Origin: Reichenbachiella carrageenanivorans
GTDB lineage: Bacteria; Bacteroidota; Bacteroidia; Cytophagales; Cyclobacteriaceae
Direction of reading: 5' to 3'
Assembly: GCF_025639805.1 (NCBI RefSeq)
Contig: NZ_CP106735.1
Span: 4,373,501 to 4,437,500 of the forward strand
DNA: 64,000 nucleotides
Of the stretch, positions 16,690 to 25,413 are shown one piece after another. The translations under genes were made by a program, and so were the position numbers. Under the pieces are notes generated by a model. It was given only the letters and a program-made list of their open reading frames with translations, did not search any database and was not told the origin of the DNA. Every line of letters starts with the position of its first letter. Position 1 is the first letter of the stretch.

Positions 16690-19418
16690 TGAAGCGTATC
16701 ACCGTATGTATCGCCATGATGGCGATAACCCTAACGTCCTACGGACAGGAAATCACAAAAAGCAAAGTATTTGGCAGACTAGTAGACAAGACCGATGGCT
16801 CTATGATCATCGGTGCTACCGTCCAAATCCACAACCTCAAAGACTCCTCCAAATCCCGCTACGCCATCACGGACGTACAGGGCATCTTTTTGATGAATGA
16901 GGTCGAACAGGCTTTTTACAAAATGAGTATCAAAAGCCTAGGATACAAACCCTACACCCGTACGGTTCGGATCTCGCTAGAGGAAATGAACTTTGGCAAC
17001 CTCCTCTTGGAACAAGACCTCAAGGTGCTCGAAGACGTAGAGATTCAAGGTGCCATCGTGGCCATGGAGGTGAAAGGCGACACCGTACTATACAATGCCG
17101 ACGCCTACAAAGTGAACCCCGATGCCAGTACAGCTGATTTGGTAAAAAAAATGCCTGGTATCGTGATCGACGAAAACGGTGTGACCGCTAATGGTGAAAC
17201 AGTAGAACAAGTACTCCTCGACGGCAAGCGTTTTTTCGGACAAGACCCCCTCCTCTCTCTCAACACAATCCCTGCAGAGGTGGTACAGAAGGTAGAAGTA
17301 TTCGACCAGCAAAGTGAGCGCTCGCAGTTTACAGGCTACGACGACGGCAACACCACCCGAACCATGAATGTGGTCACCAAAGAAGACAAACGCAATGGCC
17401 AATTTGGCAAAGCCTATGCCGGCTATGGCACAGACAGCCGCTACAAGGCTGGCGCTAATATCAACAGTTTCAAAGGAGACCAGCGCCTGACTGTGATCGG
17501 AATGACTAACAACATCAACCAACAGAATTTTAGCGGAGAAGACCTGGCAGGACTCAGTGGCGGCGGAGGAGGCTTTCGCCGTGGCAACAACAACCTCATG
17601 ACAGGCACACAAAATGGGATCACCCAAACCCATTCGCTCGGACTGAATTTTACCGACGAATGGAGCGAGAAGGTAAAATTCGAAGGCAGTTATTTTTATA
17701 ATCAAACAAATAACAGCCGCGACCAAGTGACTGGACGTGAAATCTACAATGGGGACAGTATTCAATACTACGACGAAAACAAAAATGCCGATACTGACAA
17801 TCTCAACCATCGGTTTAATTCCAGAATTTCGTACGACATCAACAAAAAAAACAAATTGGTCATTCGCCCGAGCATCAGCTATCAGGACAACGAAAGCCTA
17901 ACCTATACCGATGGGTCTACCGTAGACGGGTTTGGCACAGTACTCAACCAAACGAAAAACAATTACCTCAGTGGCAATGAAGCCTTTAATGTCAACAACG
18001 AAATCAGCTACATGCACAAGTTTGACAAAATCGGCCGAACTGTATCGCTAGAAGTAGAGACGCAGTACAAAGAAACAGACCGAGAAAACTATTACGAAGA
18101 TATCTCCTTGGACTCCATCACTCAATACCTGACTGATGAAATAGACTATACCATAGGCACCACACTGGGCTATACCGAACCCGTAGGCAATACAGCTCAA
18201 CTATCGGCTACCTACGAACTCAGCTATCGAGAGCGCAATGCAGACAAAAACACTTACATCATCAACCCTGACACTGGCGTTGGCGATTTCAACGAACAGT
18301 TGTCCAACCATTTTATCAGTGGATATACTCAGCACAAAACAGAGGTGTCCTTGAGCAACCGGACTCCAGCCACCTTTTATCAATTTGGGTTAGGCTACCA
18401 ATATGCCAAGCTCGACAACCAACAAGTGCAGCCTGATGCTGGCAATTTCGTTAATGGATTCAGCAGCATACTCCCCTCCGCCATGGGAAGAGTACAGTTA
18501 GGCAGCGAGGCAGATCTATTCATAAGGTACCGTACGAGTACGTCTACCCCATCGATCAATCAGCTCCAAAACGTAATAGACAATAGCGATCCGCTATTTA
18601 TTTCGATAGGAAACCCAGAACTCAACCAGAGCTACACACATTCGCTCATGATGCGGTTCAATAAACCAAATCCAGATAAAAACAGATCGTTGTCAAATTT
18701 TACCAGAGTAGAAACCACCCACAACTACATCACCAACGAAACCACCTACGCACCCAAAGATTCCGTATACACAGGAGGGATCGTTGTACAACGCGGGGCT
18801 CAAATCTCTCGTCCGATCAACATGAACGGGTATTGGAATATCAACAACAATACTACGCACAGCTTTTTGATCGACAAGATCAAATCCAACCTCAACACAA
18901 CAGTAGGATTCAATTACCGTAGATTGCCTGGGCGTACCAACGACCAAATCAATATTTCCAACACCTATACAGGCAATATCAAATTGGCCTTGGTGAGCAA
19001 CATCAGCGAAAACTTTGATTTCAATGTATATTACGATGTGAGCTCCAATCTAGTCAACAACTCGATAGAGACCATTTCCAATACCAATTACACCACGCAA
19101 ACGACTGGAGCCAAACTCAATTGGATATTTGGTGGTGGATTTGTGTTTCGCAACGACATCTACTATCAAAAGTACAACGGCATCGAAGATTCATTCGACA
19201 GCCAGTATGTACTCTGGAACATGAGTGTGGCGCGTAAATTTCTCAAAAATGATGCAGGAGAATTGGAACTTTCTGTTTTTGACTTACTGGGACAAAACCA
19301 AAGCTTTTCGCAAAGTGTGAATGCTGCCTATGTGCAAGAAGTTCGTACAGAGGTACTGCAGCAGTATTTCATGTTGACTTTCACTTATCAGCTCCGACGA
19401 TTCGCCAGTGCCAAGTAA
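16689..19418 (+). CDS. TonB-receptor-like outer-membrane beta-barrel protein
   Basis: 909 residues. Signal peptide 1-19; carboxypeptidase-regulatory-like domain (GRLVDKTDGSMIIGATVQI onward, about 28-115); plug-like region with VKKMPGIVIDENGVTANGE and VEVFDQQSERSQFTG, typical of SusC-like and OMP_b-brl_3 proteins; then a long series of amphipathic strands ending with the aromatic-rich QQYFMLTFTYQLRRF. No SusD partner follows, so a nutrient-specific PUL role is not supported. The cognate ligand is unknown. Coupled to the upstream Spy-like gene. Confidence 0.88.
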   Translation: MKRITVCIAMMAITLTSYGQEITKSKVFGRLVDKTDGSMIIGATVQIHNLKDSSKSRYAITDVQGIFLMNEVEQAFYKMSIKSLGYKPYTRTVRISLEEMNFGNLLLEQDLKVLEDVEIQGAIVAMEVKGDTVLYNADAYKVNPDASTADLVKKMPGIVIDENGVTANGETVEQVLLDGKRFFGQDPLLSLNTIPAEVVQKVEVFDQQSERSQFTGYDDGNTTRTMNVVTKEDKRNGQFGKAYAGYGTDSRYKAGANINSFKGDQRLTVIGMTNNINQQNFSGEDLAGLSGGGGGFRRGNNNLMTGTQNGITQTHSLGLNFTDEWSEKVKFEGSYFYNQTNNSRDQVTGREIYNGDSIQYYDENKNADTDNLNHRFNSRISYDINKKNKLVIRPSISYQDNESLTYTDGSTVDGFGTVLNQTKNNYLSGNEAFNVNNEISYMHKFDKIGRTVSLEVETQYKETDRENYYEDISLDSITQYLTDEIDYTIGTTLGYTEPVGNTAQLSATYELSYRERNADKNTYIINPDTGVGDFNEQLSNHFISGYTQHKTEVSLSNRTPATFYQFGLGYQYAKLDNQQVQPDAGNFVNGFSSILPSAMGRVQLGSEADLFIRYRTSTSTPSINQLQNVIDNSDPLFISIGNPELNQSYTHSLMMRFNKPNPDKNRSLSNFTRVETTHNYITNETTYAPKDSVYTGGIVVQRGAQISRPINMNGYWNINNNTTHSFLIDKIKSNLNTTVGFNYRRLPGRTNDQINISNTYTGNIKLALVSNISENFDFNVYYDVSSNLVNNSIETISNTNYTTQTTGAKLNWIFGGGFVFRNDIYYQKYNGIEDSFDSQYVLWNMSVARKFLKNDAGELELSVFDLLGQNQSFSQSVNAAYVQEVRTEVLQQYFMLTFTYQLRRFASAK

Positions 19419-19498
19419 TTCACAGATTTCCCATCAACACAATAGCCTGAATTAGGGCTATAGTATGAGGTTTCGTCCAATTGTTGTACAGTTTGGCA

Positions 19499-19534
19499 GT
19501 GTATGGAGAGAAAAATAATTATCCTCTCCACACA
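19499..19534. terminator. Bidirectional terminator between convergent genes
   Basis: TGTATGGAGAG and CCTCTCCACACA form a stem around an A/T-rich loop, lying between the stops at 19418 (+) and 19544 (-). T-runs are weak. Confidence 0.5.
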
Positions 19535-19543
19535 GTCATTCCC

Positions 19544-20689
19544 TTATCCATTGATTAAATGTGGATAGTCTTTCTGGCGATCTTGAAACTTCAAGATATG
19601 ATCCTTTACGATAGTTCCTTGATTGACATTGATTGCGTTCTTGATGGTACTGTTTTCATCCCAGCCTTGAGGCCCTGCGATCACAGAAGACAGGTGGACA
19701 ATCAAAGCTGCAGAAAGTGATCTTGAGGCACTTTCCCAATAATAGCTCGGTGTGTGATCTACCGCATAGTAGTCTACCCCATCCACATATATGATGGGGT
19801 GCTTGAAAGTAGTAGGCTTCGCAAAATAAAAGCCCATGCCTTCGTCGCAGCTCACATCTATGATCAAAGTTCCCGGATTGAGGTTAGCTTTTTCCTCTTC
19901 GATCACAAAATCGATAGGCTCTTCAGTATCTTGATAGGTTCCATTGATAATGATTTCGGATTCTTTGATCAATTCCATCAGTGGTCTTTCTGATCCGTCG
20001 TGCTCTACGATCATCATCCGTGGTTCTCCTGGGTTTCCACTTCTCAAACGGACATAATGTACATCGAGAACTTCTTCTCTTACTTCATGATCTGGTCTTT
20101 GGATACAAATGGTGATGTCTCGAAAGCCATGTGCCTTCAGTGCATAAACAGCTCCCCTACTCACAGCTCCAAAACTAAAAATAACCACTTTGCGCTGATT
20201 GCCATAATGGCCATCTATACCTTTCAGCTGCAAAGCATGCATGACAGCACTATATCCAGCCAACTCATTATTTTTATAGAACGTGTGTCTTCCCATTTGC
20301 CCATTAGGGTGCCACACAAACATATCTTCAAATGCGATCAAAGTCAGTTTACGGTCAATCGCCACCTGAGTCACTGGCATCTGCTGAGCACAATGCGGAT
20401 ACCCCCACAGCGTTCCGCCGACTTTCAATTGTTCTAAATCTGACACGATAGGTTTGGCAATGATCGCGCAGCCTATATCTGATAAAATTTCGCTTCGCGA
20501 TGCAATCCCACCGGTTTGTGCGGCAATTTCTTCATCAGAAATATGGAAGGGTTTGCCATATCCTTTTTCAAATATGAGTTGTTTCCTTACGGATTCTGAG
20601 ATTCTACTGAGGTGCTCTGGGTGGATGGGAATGCGGTTTTCGTCTTCCTTCATAGAAGTACCGATAACGCCAAAAATTAGCTTATTCAT
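19544..20689 (-). CDS. Alanine dehydrogenase/PNT-family NAD(P)-dependent dehydrogenase, carboxyethylornithine synthase-like
   Basis: 381 residues from the ATG at 20689; a longer frame reaches 20779 but the family start is MNKLIFGVIGTSMKEDENRIP. N-terminal AlaDH/PNT domain with the RIPIHPEHLSRI strand, central Rossmann fold VVIFSFGAVSRGAVYAL, then IINGTYQDTEEPIDF and IIDVSCDEGMGFYFAKPTTF. The length and the GYPHCAQQ / FEDMFVW blocks resemble N5-(carboxyethyl)ornithine synthase, which reductively joins pyruvate to an amino acid, but saccharopine-dehydrogenase-like proteins are alternatives. Monocistronic. Confidence 0.65.
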   Translation of the reverse strand: MNKLIFGVIGTSMKEDENRIPIHPEHLSRISESVRKQLIFEKGYGKPFHISDEEIAAQTGGIASRSEILSDIGCAIIAKPIVSDLEQLKVGGTLWGYPHCAQQMPVTQVAIDRKLTLIAFEDMFVWHPNGQMGRHTFYKNNELAGYSAVMHALQLKGIDGHYGNQRKVVIFSFGAVSRGAVYALKAHGFRDITICIQRPDHEVREEVLDVHYVRLRSGNPGEPRMMIVEHDGSERPLMELIKESEIIINGTYQDTEEPIDFVIEEEKANLNPGTLIIDVSCDEGMGFYFAKPTTFKHPIIYVDGVDYYAVDHTPSYYWESASRSLSAALIVHLSSVIAGPQGWDENSTIKNAINVNQGTIVKDHILKFQDRQKDYPHLING

Positions 20690-21045
20690 GATTTTAGTTT
20701 TACGGAACTGCTCATTAATACAATGAGCTATTATTTCCTTGAGAGATGTTATGTGGAAAAGTGGTGATGACTCACACATCTACTGAATCACCAAAATTTC
20801 AATCGTTGAAAGAGCTCAACTAAAAGATTTCTACAAGGACTCGACACGAGGTAGAAATATTGAAAAGATATTCTAAATACCAAAGATACCATTTCTCCGA
20901 AGACTATCTGGTATATTCTCTCGATTAGTAATCTGGAAACCTTAATCAAGGTTCTGCACCTCTTTCTACAAAAGAAAGTAAATCCCACGAGGGATTTCAG
21001 AATAAAAACCGTCTAATCTTTTAGAAAACAGAAAATTGATTCAAC
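20690..21045. other. Gene-free divergent spacer
   Basis: About 355 bp between divergent genes. It contains an 8-bp inverted repeat ATTTCTAC (20827-20834) / GTAGAAAT (20851-20858), with a T-run on its minus-strand side, and an AACCTT/AAGGTT pair near 20938-20954. No convincing reading frame. Presumably it holds both promoters. Confidence 0.4.
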
Positions 21046-22461
21046 ATGAAAAATTCAACCTTAAATATTCGGTTTAAAACACCTGTATTATTGGTTATGC
21101 TTAGCTTTTTTGTCGCTTGTATCGACAACGACAACATCGAAGACAGTACGGATGAAACTACAGAGAGCATCGACGACACCGTTTTTGAAGCCACTGACTG
21201 GAGCGCCGATACGCACAGCAATGATGCAGACCCTAATTATGAAGAAGTATTTGAAGACGATGCCGTAAAGCGGTTGGATATTGTAATCACACCAGCTCGC
21301 TGGCAAGCCATGCTCGATGACATGACGAGCCTATACGGAACTTTTGGCACGCACAGTAACCACAGCAGTATCTTTGCAGATGAAAACCCCATTTTTGTAC
21401 CAGCAGAGGTGTTTTACAAAGACAAAGAGTGGTATAGAGTGGGCGTCCGATTCAAAGGCAATTCAAGCCTACTAAACACATGGCAAGATGGCAACTTGAA
21501 ACTTTCCTTCAAACTAGATTTTGATGAATTCGAAGATGACTATCCGCAGATAGACAACCAGCGTTTTTATGGATTCAAAAAATTGAGTCTAAAAAACAAC
21601 TACAACGACAAATCCATGCTTCGTGAAAAAGTAGCTGCCGATATCTTCAGGAACGCCGGTCTGGCTAGTTCACACACAGCCTTTTATACGGTATATGTAG
21701 ACCATGGAGACGGTCCTATTTACTTTGGCTTATATACCCTAGTAGAAGAAGTAGACGATACGGTGATCGACACACAATTTGCCGACAACGACGGCAACCT
21801 CTACAAACCAGACGGCGACGCGGCTAGCTTTGCCTCTGGCTCTTTTAGCGAGTCGGATTTTGTAAAAGAAACAAACGAAGACGATGAAGACTGGTCTGAC
21901 ATCGAAAGCCTGTTTAGCGTATTACACGACGACTCTCGCATCACGGATGCGACTACTTGGAGAACCAATCTGGAAAAAACACTCGATACGGATGTATTCT
22001 TGAAGTACTTGGCCACCAATACCGTGATCCAAAACTGGGACACCTATGGTAGAATGACTCACAACTACTTCCTGTACAACAATCCCGACAACGGACTACT
22101 CACATGGATTCCTTGGGACAACAATGAAGCTCTTCAACAGGGAAATAGGGAGGGTTCCTTGCCGTTGGATTTTGCAAAGCTCTCTGCTTCTCAGTGGCCA
22201 TTGATTGGCTATTTGTATTCTGACGATGTGTACAAAGCACAATACGACACCTACGTAGAGGAAGTCATAAATGGCGTTTTTGAAACAGCTACTATACAAG
22301 CCACATATACCAAATATGCCACACTGATAGAGCCTTATGCTACTACCGAAACTTCAGGCTATAGCTTCTTAAACAATAGTTCTGAATTTCAAACGGCAGT
22401 GAACGAGCTCAAAACTCACGCAACCCAACGCGCCACAGCAGTAGAAAATTATTTGGAATAG
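21046..22461 (+). CDS. CotH-family lipoprotein (secreted kinase-like)
   Basis: 471 residues. Signal peptide with lipobox LSFFVAC (lipidated cysteine about residue 25), followed by an acidic aspartate/threonine-rich linker. The CotH core contains VGVRFKGNSSLLNTW, LSLKNNYNDKSMLREKVAADIFRNAG, FGLYTLVEEVDD and NYFLYNNPDNGLLTWIPWDNNEAL. CotH proteins have an atypical protein-kinase fold; Bacillus CotH phosphorylates spore coat proteins. Bacteroidota versions are surface-exposed and their targets are unknown. A strong hairpin 43 bp after the stop suggests a single-gene transcript. Confidence 0.85.
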   Translation: MKNSTLNIRFKTPVLLVMLSFFVACIDNDNIEDSTDETTESIDDTVFEATDWSADTHSNDADPNYEEVFEDDAVKRLDIVITPARWQAMLDDMTSLYGTFGTHSNHSSIFADENPIFVPAEVFYKDKEWYRVGVRFKGNSSLLNTWQDGNLKLSFKLDFDEFEDDYPQIDNQRFYGFKKLSLKNNYNDKSMLREKVAADIFRNAGLASSHTAFYTVYVDHGDGPIYFGLYTLVEEVDDTVIDTQFADNDGNLYKPDGDAASFASGSFSESDFVKETNEDDEDWSDIESLFSVLHDDSRITDATTWRTNLEKTLDTDVFLKYLATNTVIQNWDTYGRMTHNYFLYNNPDNGLLTWIPWDNNEALQQGNREGSLPLDFAKLSASQWPLIGYLYSDDVYKAQYDTYVEEVINGVFETATIQATYTKYATLIEPYATTETSGYSFLNNSSEFQTAVNELKTHATQRATAVENYLE

Positions 22462-22504
22462 CTAGGTCATTGGTCTGACCAATAATATCTCATGACCACC
22501 CGCA

Positions 22505-22540
22505 GGGAGACAGTAGCAGCACCGTCTCCCTGTACTTTTC
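22505..22540 (+). terminator. Terminator of the CotH gene
   Basis: GGGAGAC (22505-22511) and GTCTCCC (22524-22530) pair perfectly, followed by TGTACTTTTC. A second perfect palindrome, ATTGGTC-T-GACCAAT, lies at about 22469-22483. Confidence 0.65.
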
Positions 22541-22733
22541 TACGCCCTCTTTCTTGCTCCCTGTTAGAACCAAAACGAATTACCATTCATCGTTTCACAC
22601 GACCAGAAAAGCATTTATTTTTTAAGTCTTTGCAACCAACAATTACAATCTTGAATTGTAAATTACTAACGGCGATGAATCATAGCAGGCTAACGCTTCG
22701 ATAGATTTCATCCTATAACGGGCAGCGAGTAGC

Positions 22734-23336
22734 ATGATTCAAGAAAATGAATGGTTGGAGCAGATGGCAAGCGGGAGCGACGAAGCTTTGGTGTGGTTTT
22801 ACAACCAATACGCCACCAAAGTGTACAACACCATCATCAGCTACACCAAAAATGCCGAAGACGCCGAAGAAGTGCTTCAAGATGTGTTTGTCACCTTGTT
22901 CAACACGGCAGCTAAATTCAAACACGAAGCCTCGGTCAGCACGTGGATCTACCGCATTGCGGTCAACAAATCTCTGGATTTTCTAAGGAAAAAAAATAGC
23001 GCCAAGCGCATGGGTGTTTTTTCCTCATTGTATAAAAAAGGTAGCAATGAGACCATCATCGAGCCCGTAGATTTTGTGCATCCTGGCGTAACACTCGAAA
23101 ACTCCGAAGATGCCAAACTTTTGTTTCGTGTGATCGATCGCCTGTCCGACAACCAGAAAACAGCCTTTATCCTAACCCAAATTGAAGGCTTGCCCCAGCA
23201 GGAAGTAGCCGACATTATGAAAATAACGCGCAAGTCTGTGGAGTCGCTGCTGCAACGTGCCAAAGCTAATTTGAGAATAGCTTTAGAAAATTATTATCCC
23301 GAACGAGGGAAAACATCAAAAAATACGTCTAGTTAA
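22734..23336 (+). CDS. ECF RNA polymerase sigma factor
   Basis: 200 residues. Region 2 includes EALVWFYNQYATKVYNTII and the DAEEVLQDVFVTLF helix, with STWIYRIAVNKSLDFLRKK; region 4 contains LSDNQKTAFILTQIEGLPQQEVADIM and an HTH ending VESLLQRAKANLR. It heads a four-gene envelope operon with a small membrane protein and two Spy/CpxP-like proteins. That resembles CnrH/ZraP-type envelope-stress or metal-sensing modules. The 23339 product would be the anti-sigma factor. Inducer not visible. Confidence 0.88.
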   Translation: MIQENEWLEQMASGSDEALVWFYNQYATKVYNTIISYTKNAEDAEEVLQDVFVTLFNTAAKFKHEASVSTWIYRIAVNKSLDFLRKKNSAKRMGVFSSLYKKGSNETIIEPVDFVHPGVTLENSEDAKLLFRVIDRLSDNQKTAFILTQIEGLPQQEVADIMKITRKSVESLLQRAKANLRIALENYYPERGKTSKNTSS

Positions 23337-23338
23337 TT

Positions 23339-23617
23339 ATGGAAGAGTGGAAAGATAAAATCATGAACAGTTTGGACGGAATGGAAAAAGCCCAACCACC
23401 CAAAGACAGATTGCAAAAAATACAAGCTGCCATCGCCCAACAACACCATATATCCGTATCTCCAAAAGGCCTCTCATGGATGGCCGTAGCTGCGGTTATC
23501 TTGTTAGTGATTTGCTCCAACGTAATGGTAGTCACGCACTATTTTGATCAAACTTCCAATATTTCTGCTTTCGAAACCTACGTACCTTTGACAGCTAACT
23601 TTAATATCTACGAATAA
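23339..23617 (+). CDS. Small single-pass membrane protein, probable anti-sigma factor
   Basis: 92 residues: a 45-residue charged cytoplasmic part (KDKIMNSLDGMEKAQPPKDRL), one transmembrane helix (WMAVAAVILLVICSNVMVV, about 48-66) and a short periplasmic tail. It starts 3 nt after the sigma-factor stop and its own stop overlaps the next start in TAATG. Position, size and topology fit a minimal anti-sigma factor that holds the ECF sigma at the membrane; no family domain is recognised. Confidence 0.65.
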   Translation: MEEWKDKIMNSLDGMEKAQPPKDRLQKIQAAIAQQHHISVSPKGLSWMAVAAVILLVICSNVMVVTHYFDQTSNISAFETYVPLTANFNIYE

Positions 23618-24102
23618 TGAAAAACAAGATTTACCAAATAGGTCTGGGTCTCATGTTGCTGGTCAATGGGATACTCATTTTCCTCTTCGTACAAGGTGCC
23701 CCTCGCCCACCTCGCCATGACAGATCGCCAAAGCAGAATGGACTCATGGAAAAAATAAGCCAACAATTGCAACTCACTCCCGAGCAACAAGCCAATTATT
23801 TTGAATTAGCGAAAGCGCATGCCACACATATGAATGTCATCGACAAATCGCATAAGAAATTGCTGAAAACCTATTTTAAATCACTCATTCTTCCTTCTGA
23901 GCAGCAACCAAACCATGACCAACTACTGCATCAGATCCAATCTTTGGAAGCTCAAAAAATCACAATAACCTACCAGCATTTCCACGACCTAAAAGCGCTC
24001 TGCAACGAATCTCAAAAGGCTCATTTTGAGCTGATTATCAACGACATGTTTGATGTTTTGATTCGCAACAGCAAAAACAATCCACCTCCCCCGAGGGATT
24101 AA
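23617..24102 (+). CDS. Membrane-anchored Spy/CpxP-like periplasmic sensor protein
   Basis: 161 residues. An N-terminal transmembrane anchor (IYQIGLGLMLLVNGILIFLF) is followed by a helical periplasmic domain with LQLTPEQQANYFELAKAHATHM (LTxxQ motif), several His/Met residues, and a proline-rich tail. It resembles CnrX/heavy-metal-resistance proteins that hold the anti-sigma factor until a ligand binds. Translationally coupled to the putative anti-sigma gene. Confidence 0.65.
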   Translation: MKNKIYQIGLGLMLLVNGILIFLFVQGAPRPPRHDRSPKQNGLMEKISQQLQLTPEQQANYFELAKAHATHMNVIDKSHKKLLKTYFKSLILPSEQQPNHDQLLHQIQSLEAQKITITYQHFHDLKALCNESQKAHFELIINDMFDVLIRNSKNNPPPPRD

Positions 24103-24147
24103 GAAAGTCTTCACGTCTATAGGGTATTCATTAAAGAAACTATAGAC

Positions 24148-24459
24148 ATGAAAAAGATCGTTATGATAATCGCAGTATTGGGTCTCACTGCCACTGCTTA
24201 TGCCCAAGGGCCTGGAAGACAGCGTCCTCAGCGCCCAAATGCAGAAGAAATGATAGCCAAGGCTACAGAAGACCTCAATCTGACAGACGAGCAAGTGGCT
24301 CAGTGGGAAGCTATTCACAAAAAATACGAATCGTCTAGCAAAAAAGATGGGCGAAAAGCTATGGGTGAAGAGCTAGAGGCCACACTCACAGAAGAGCAAC
24401 TGGTGGTATTCAAGAAAATGAGAGAAAACCAAAAGCCTCCAAGAGGCGGTAGAAACTAA
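24148..24459 (+). CDS. Small periplasmic Spy/CpxP-like protein
   Basis: 103 residues. Signal peptide KKIVMIIAVLGLTATAYAQ, then a basic helical domain with LNLTDEQVAQWEAIHKKYES and LEATLTEEQLVVFKKM, that is, two LTxxQ motifs, and an arginine/glycine-rich tail. Likely an effector chaperone made under control of the upstream sigma factor. Last gene of the operon; the following 230 bp hold nothing recognisable before the entry repeat. Confidence 0.7.
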   Translation: MKKIVMIIAVLGLTATAYAQGPGRQRPQRPNAEEMIAKATEDLNLTDEQVAQWEAIHKKYESSSKKDGRKAMGEELEATLTEEQLVVFKKMRENQKPPRGGRN

Positions 24460-24692
24460 GCCATCTGGTAACCTTATAAATAGTCTCATGATGGGAGGTC
24501 GTCTCAAAAGCTTGATCATCTAAAGCTTGACTCACAAGGCCTACACACCCTAGGAAATTTGATAGTAACAAGGCTTCGAATTTCTGGGTGCGTACTGCTC
24601 ACCTGATCGCTTTATTTGCTTTTGATTCTGCCTCCTTTTTATTTAACCTCCCTACCCTTGTCCTGAACCAGGCAAAATTCTTTGTACAAGAT

Positions 24693-24826
24693 TTGCGATC
24701 TACTCCACATTGATTTATTCTTGTCTAAGGCCAAGCCTAACCGTAGCCCCTCTGAGAAAAAAAGAACACTTTTAAAACTATAACATAAAGGATATATCAA
24801 CCACCAGTGTGTGATATCTGGATGTT
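24693..24826 (+). repeat. 134-bp cassette entry repeat, copy 3 (X3)
   Basis: Near-identical to 12813-12945, with about ten scattered differences by eye. It ends with the palindrome at 24782-24826 (AACAT at the left, ATGTT at the right), whose GTT opens cassette E. Because the conserved region extends upstream of the palindrome in copies 2 and 3 but not in copy 1, the ancestral landing site is probably the longer unit. Confidence 0.7.
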
Positions 24827-24836
24827 GTAGGTAATT

Positions 24837-25088
24837 ATGAGTAAGACTCAAGAAAAATATTATTTGAAAATATTAAGTGATAAAGATTATAATCACTCAG
24901 TTGTTGAGTTAAAATTTCAAAAGCTGGAAATTGATTTATCTAAATATAATTTATTTCAAGTGAAATCGGCTATTTCGTATTTATCTAGATATGAAGATGA
25001 AATTGATTCAATAATTATTAATGCAAATCAAAATATAGATATAATACTAAACGCTGCTACTGTAAAACAAGAACGAAGCAAAAATTGA
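24837..25088 (+). CDS. Small uncharacterised protein, first gene of cassette E
   Basis: 83 residues, beginning MSKTQEKYYLKILSDKDYNH. Mixed alpha/beta pattern: SVVELKFQKLEIDLSKYNLF, then a helix QVKSAISYLSRYEDEI and IIINANQNIDIILNAATV. No signal peptide, membrane segment or known motif. The start is 4 nt after the left terminal repeat. The next gene begins 4 nt after the stop, so the two form an operon and could be a pair (for example effector and immunity). Family unknown. Confidence 0.65.
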   Translation: MSKTQEKYYLKILSDKDYNHSVVELKFQKLEIDLSKYNLFQVKSAISYLSRYEDEIDSIIINANQNIDIILNAATVKQERSKN

Positions 25089-25092
25089 TTTA

Positions 25093-25404
25093 ATGGGAAC
25101 ATTTGGTAATAGATTTTACGAAATTGGAAGAGGTTATGAAGTCGTCTCATCTCAATAAAAAAGACCTTATATAATTGGAGTAGATTTAAACGAGAAAGAA
25201 AAGCCATTTGTTCTTGCTTCGGGTGATCATCATTCAGACCTAGGAGCAATAACAGTGAGCTTAGAGGATTTATTATCAGAGAAATGGAAAGAACATATCT
25301 CAAAATCAAATTGCACAAAATTTGTAACTGAATTACGGATAGCCATTAGTTCTGGAGAATCATTCCCACCTAAATTTCTAATAAAAAGAGTGAACAATGA
25401 ATAA
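25093..25404 (+). pseudogene. Second gene of cassette E, interrupted by a nonsense codon
   Basis: ATG at 25093 reads MGTFGNRFYEIGRGYEVVSS, then TAA at 25156. The same frame continues without break as KRPYIIGVDLNEKEKPFVLA to IKRVNNE, stopping at 25404, 2 bp before the right terminal repeat. Intact, it would be about 103 residues. Reinitiation downstream is possible but no good start is visible. A true stop, a recoded stop or a sequencing error cannot be separated here. Family not recognised. Confidence 0.65.
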
Positions 25405-25413
25405 ACTACCTAC

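Noticed and set aside
20788..20988. A 66-codon minus-strand frame in the divergent spacer
   Set aside because: Composition is not protein-like, there is no RBS, and it overlaps hairpins and probable promoters.
22492..22704. A 70-codon frame after the CotH gene
   Set aside because: It begins inside the terminator hairpin region and has no family features or RBS.
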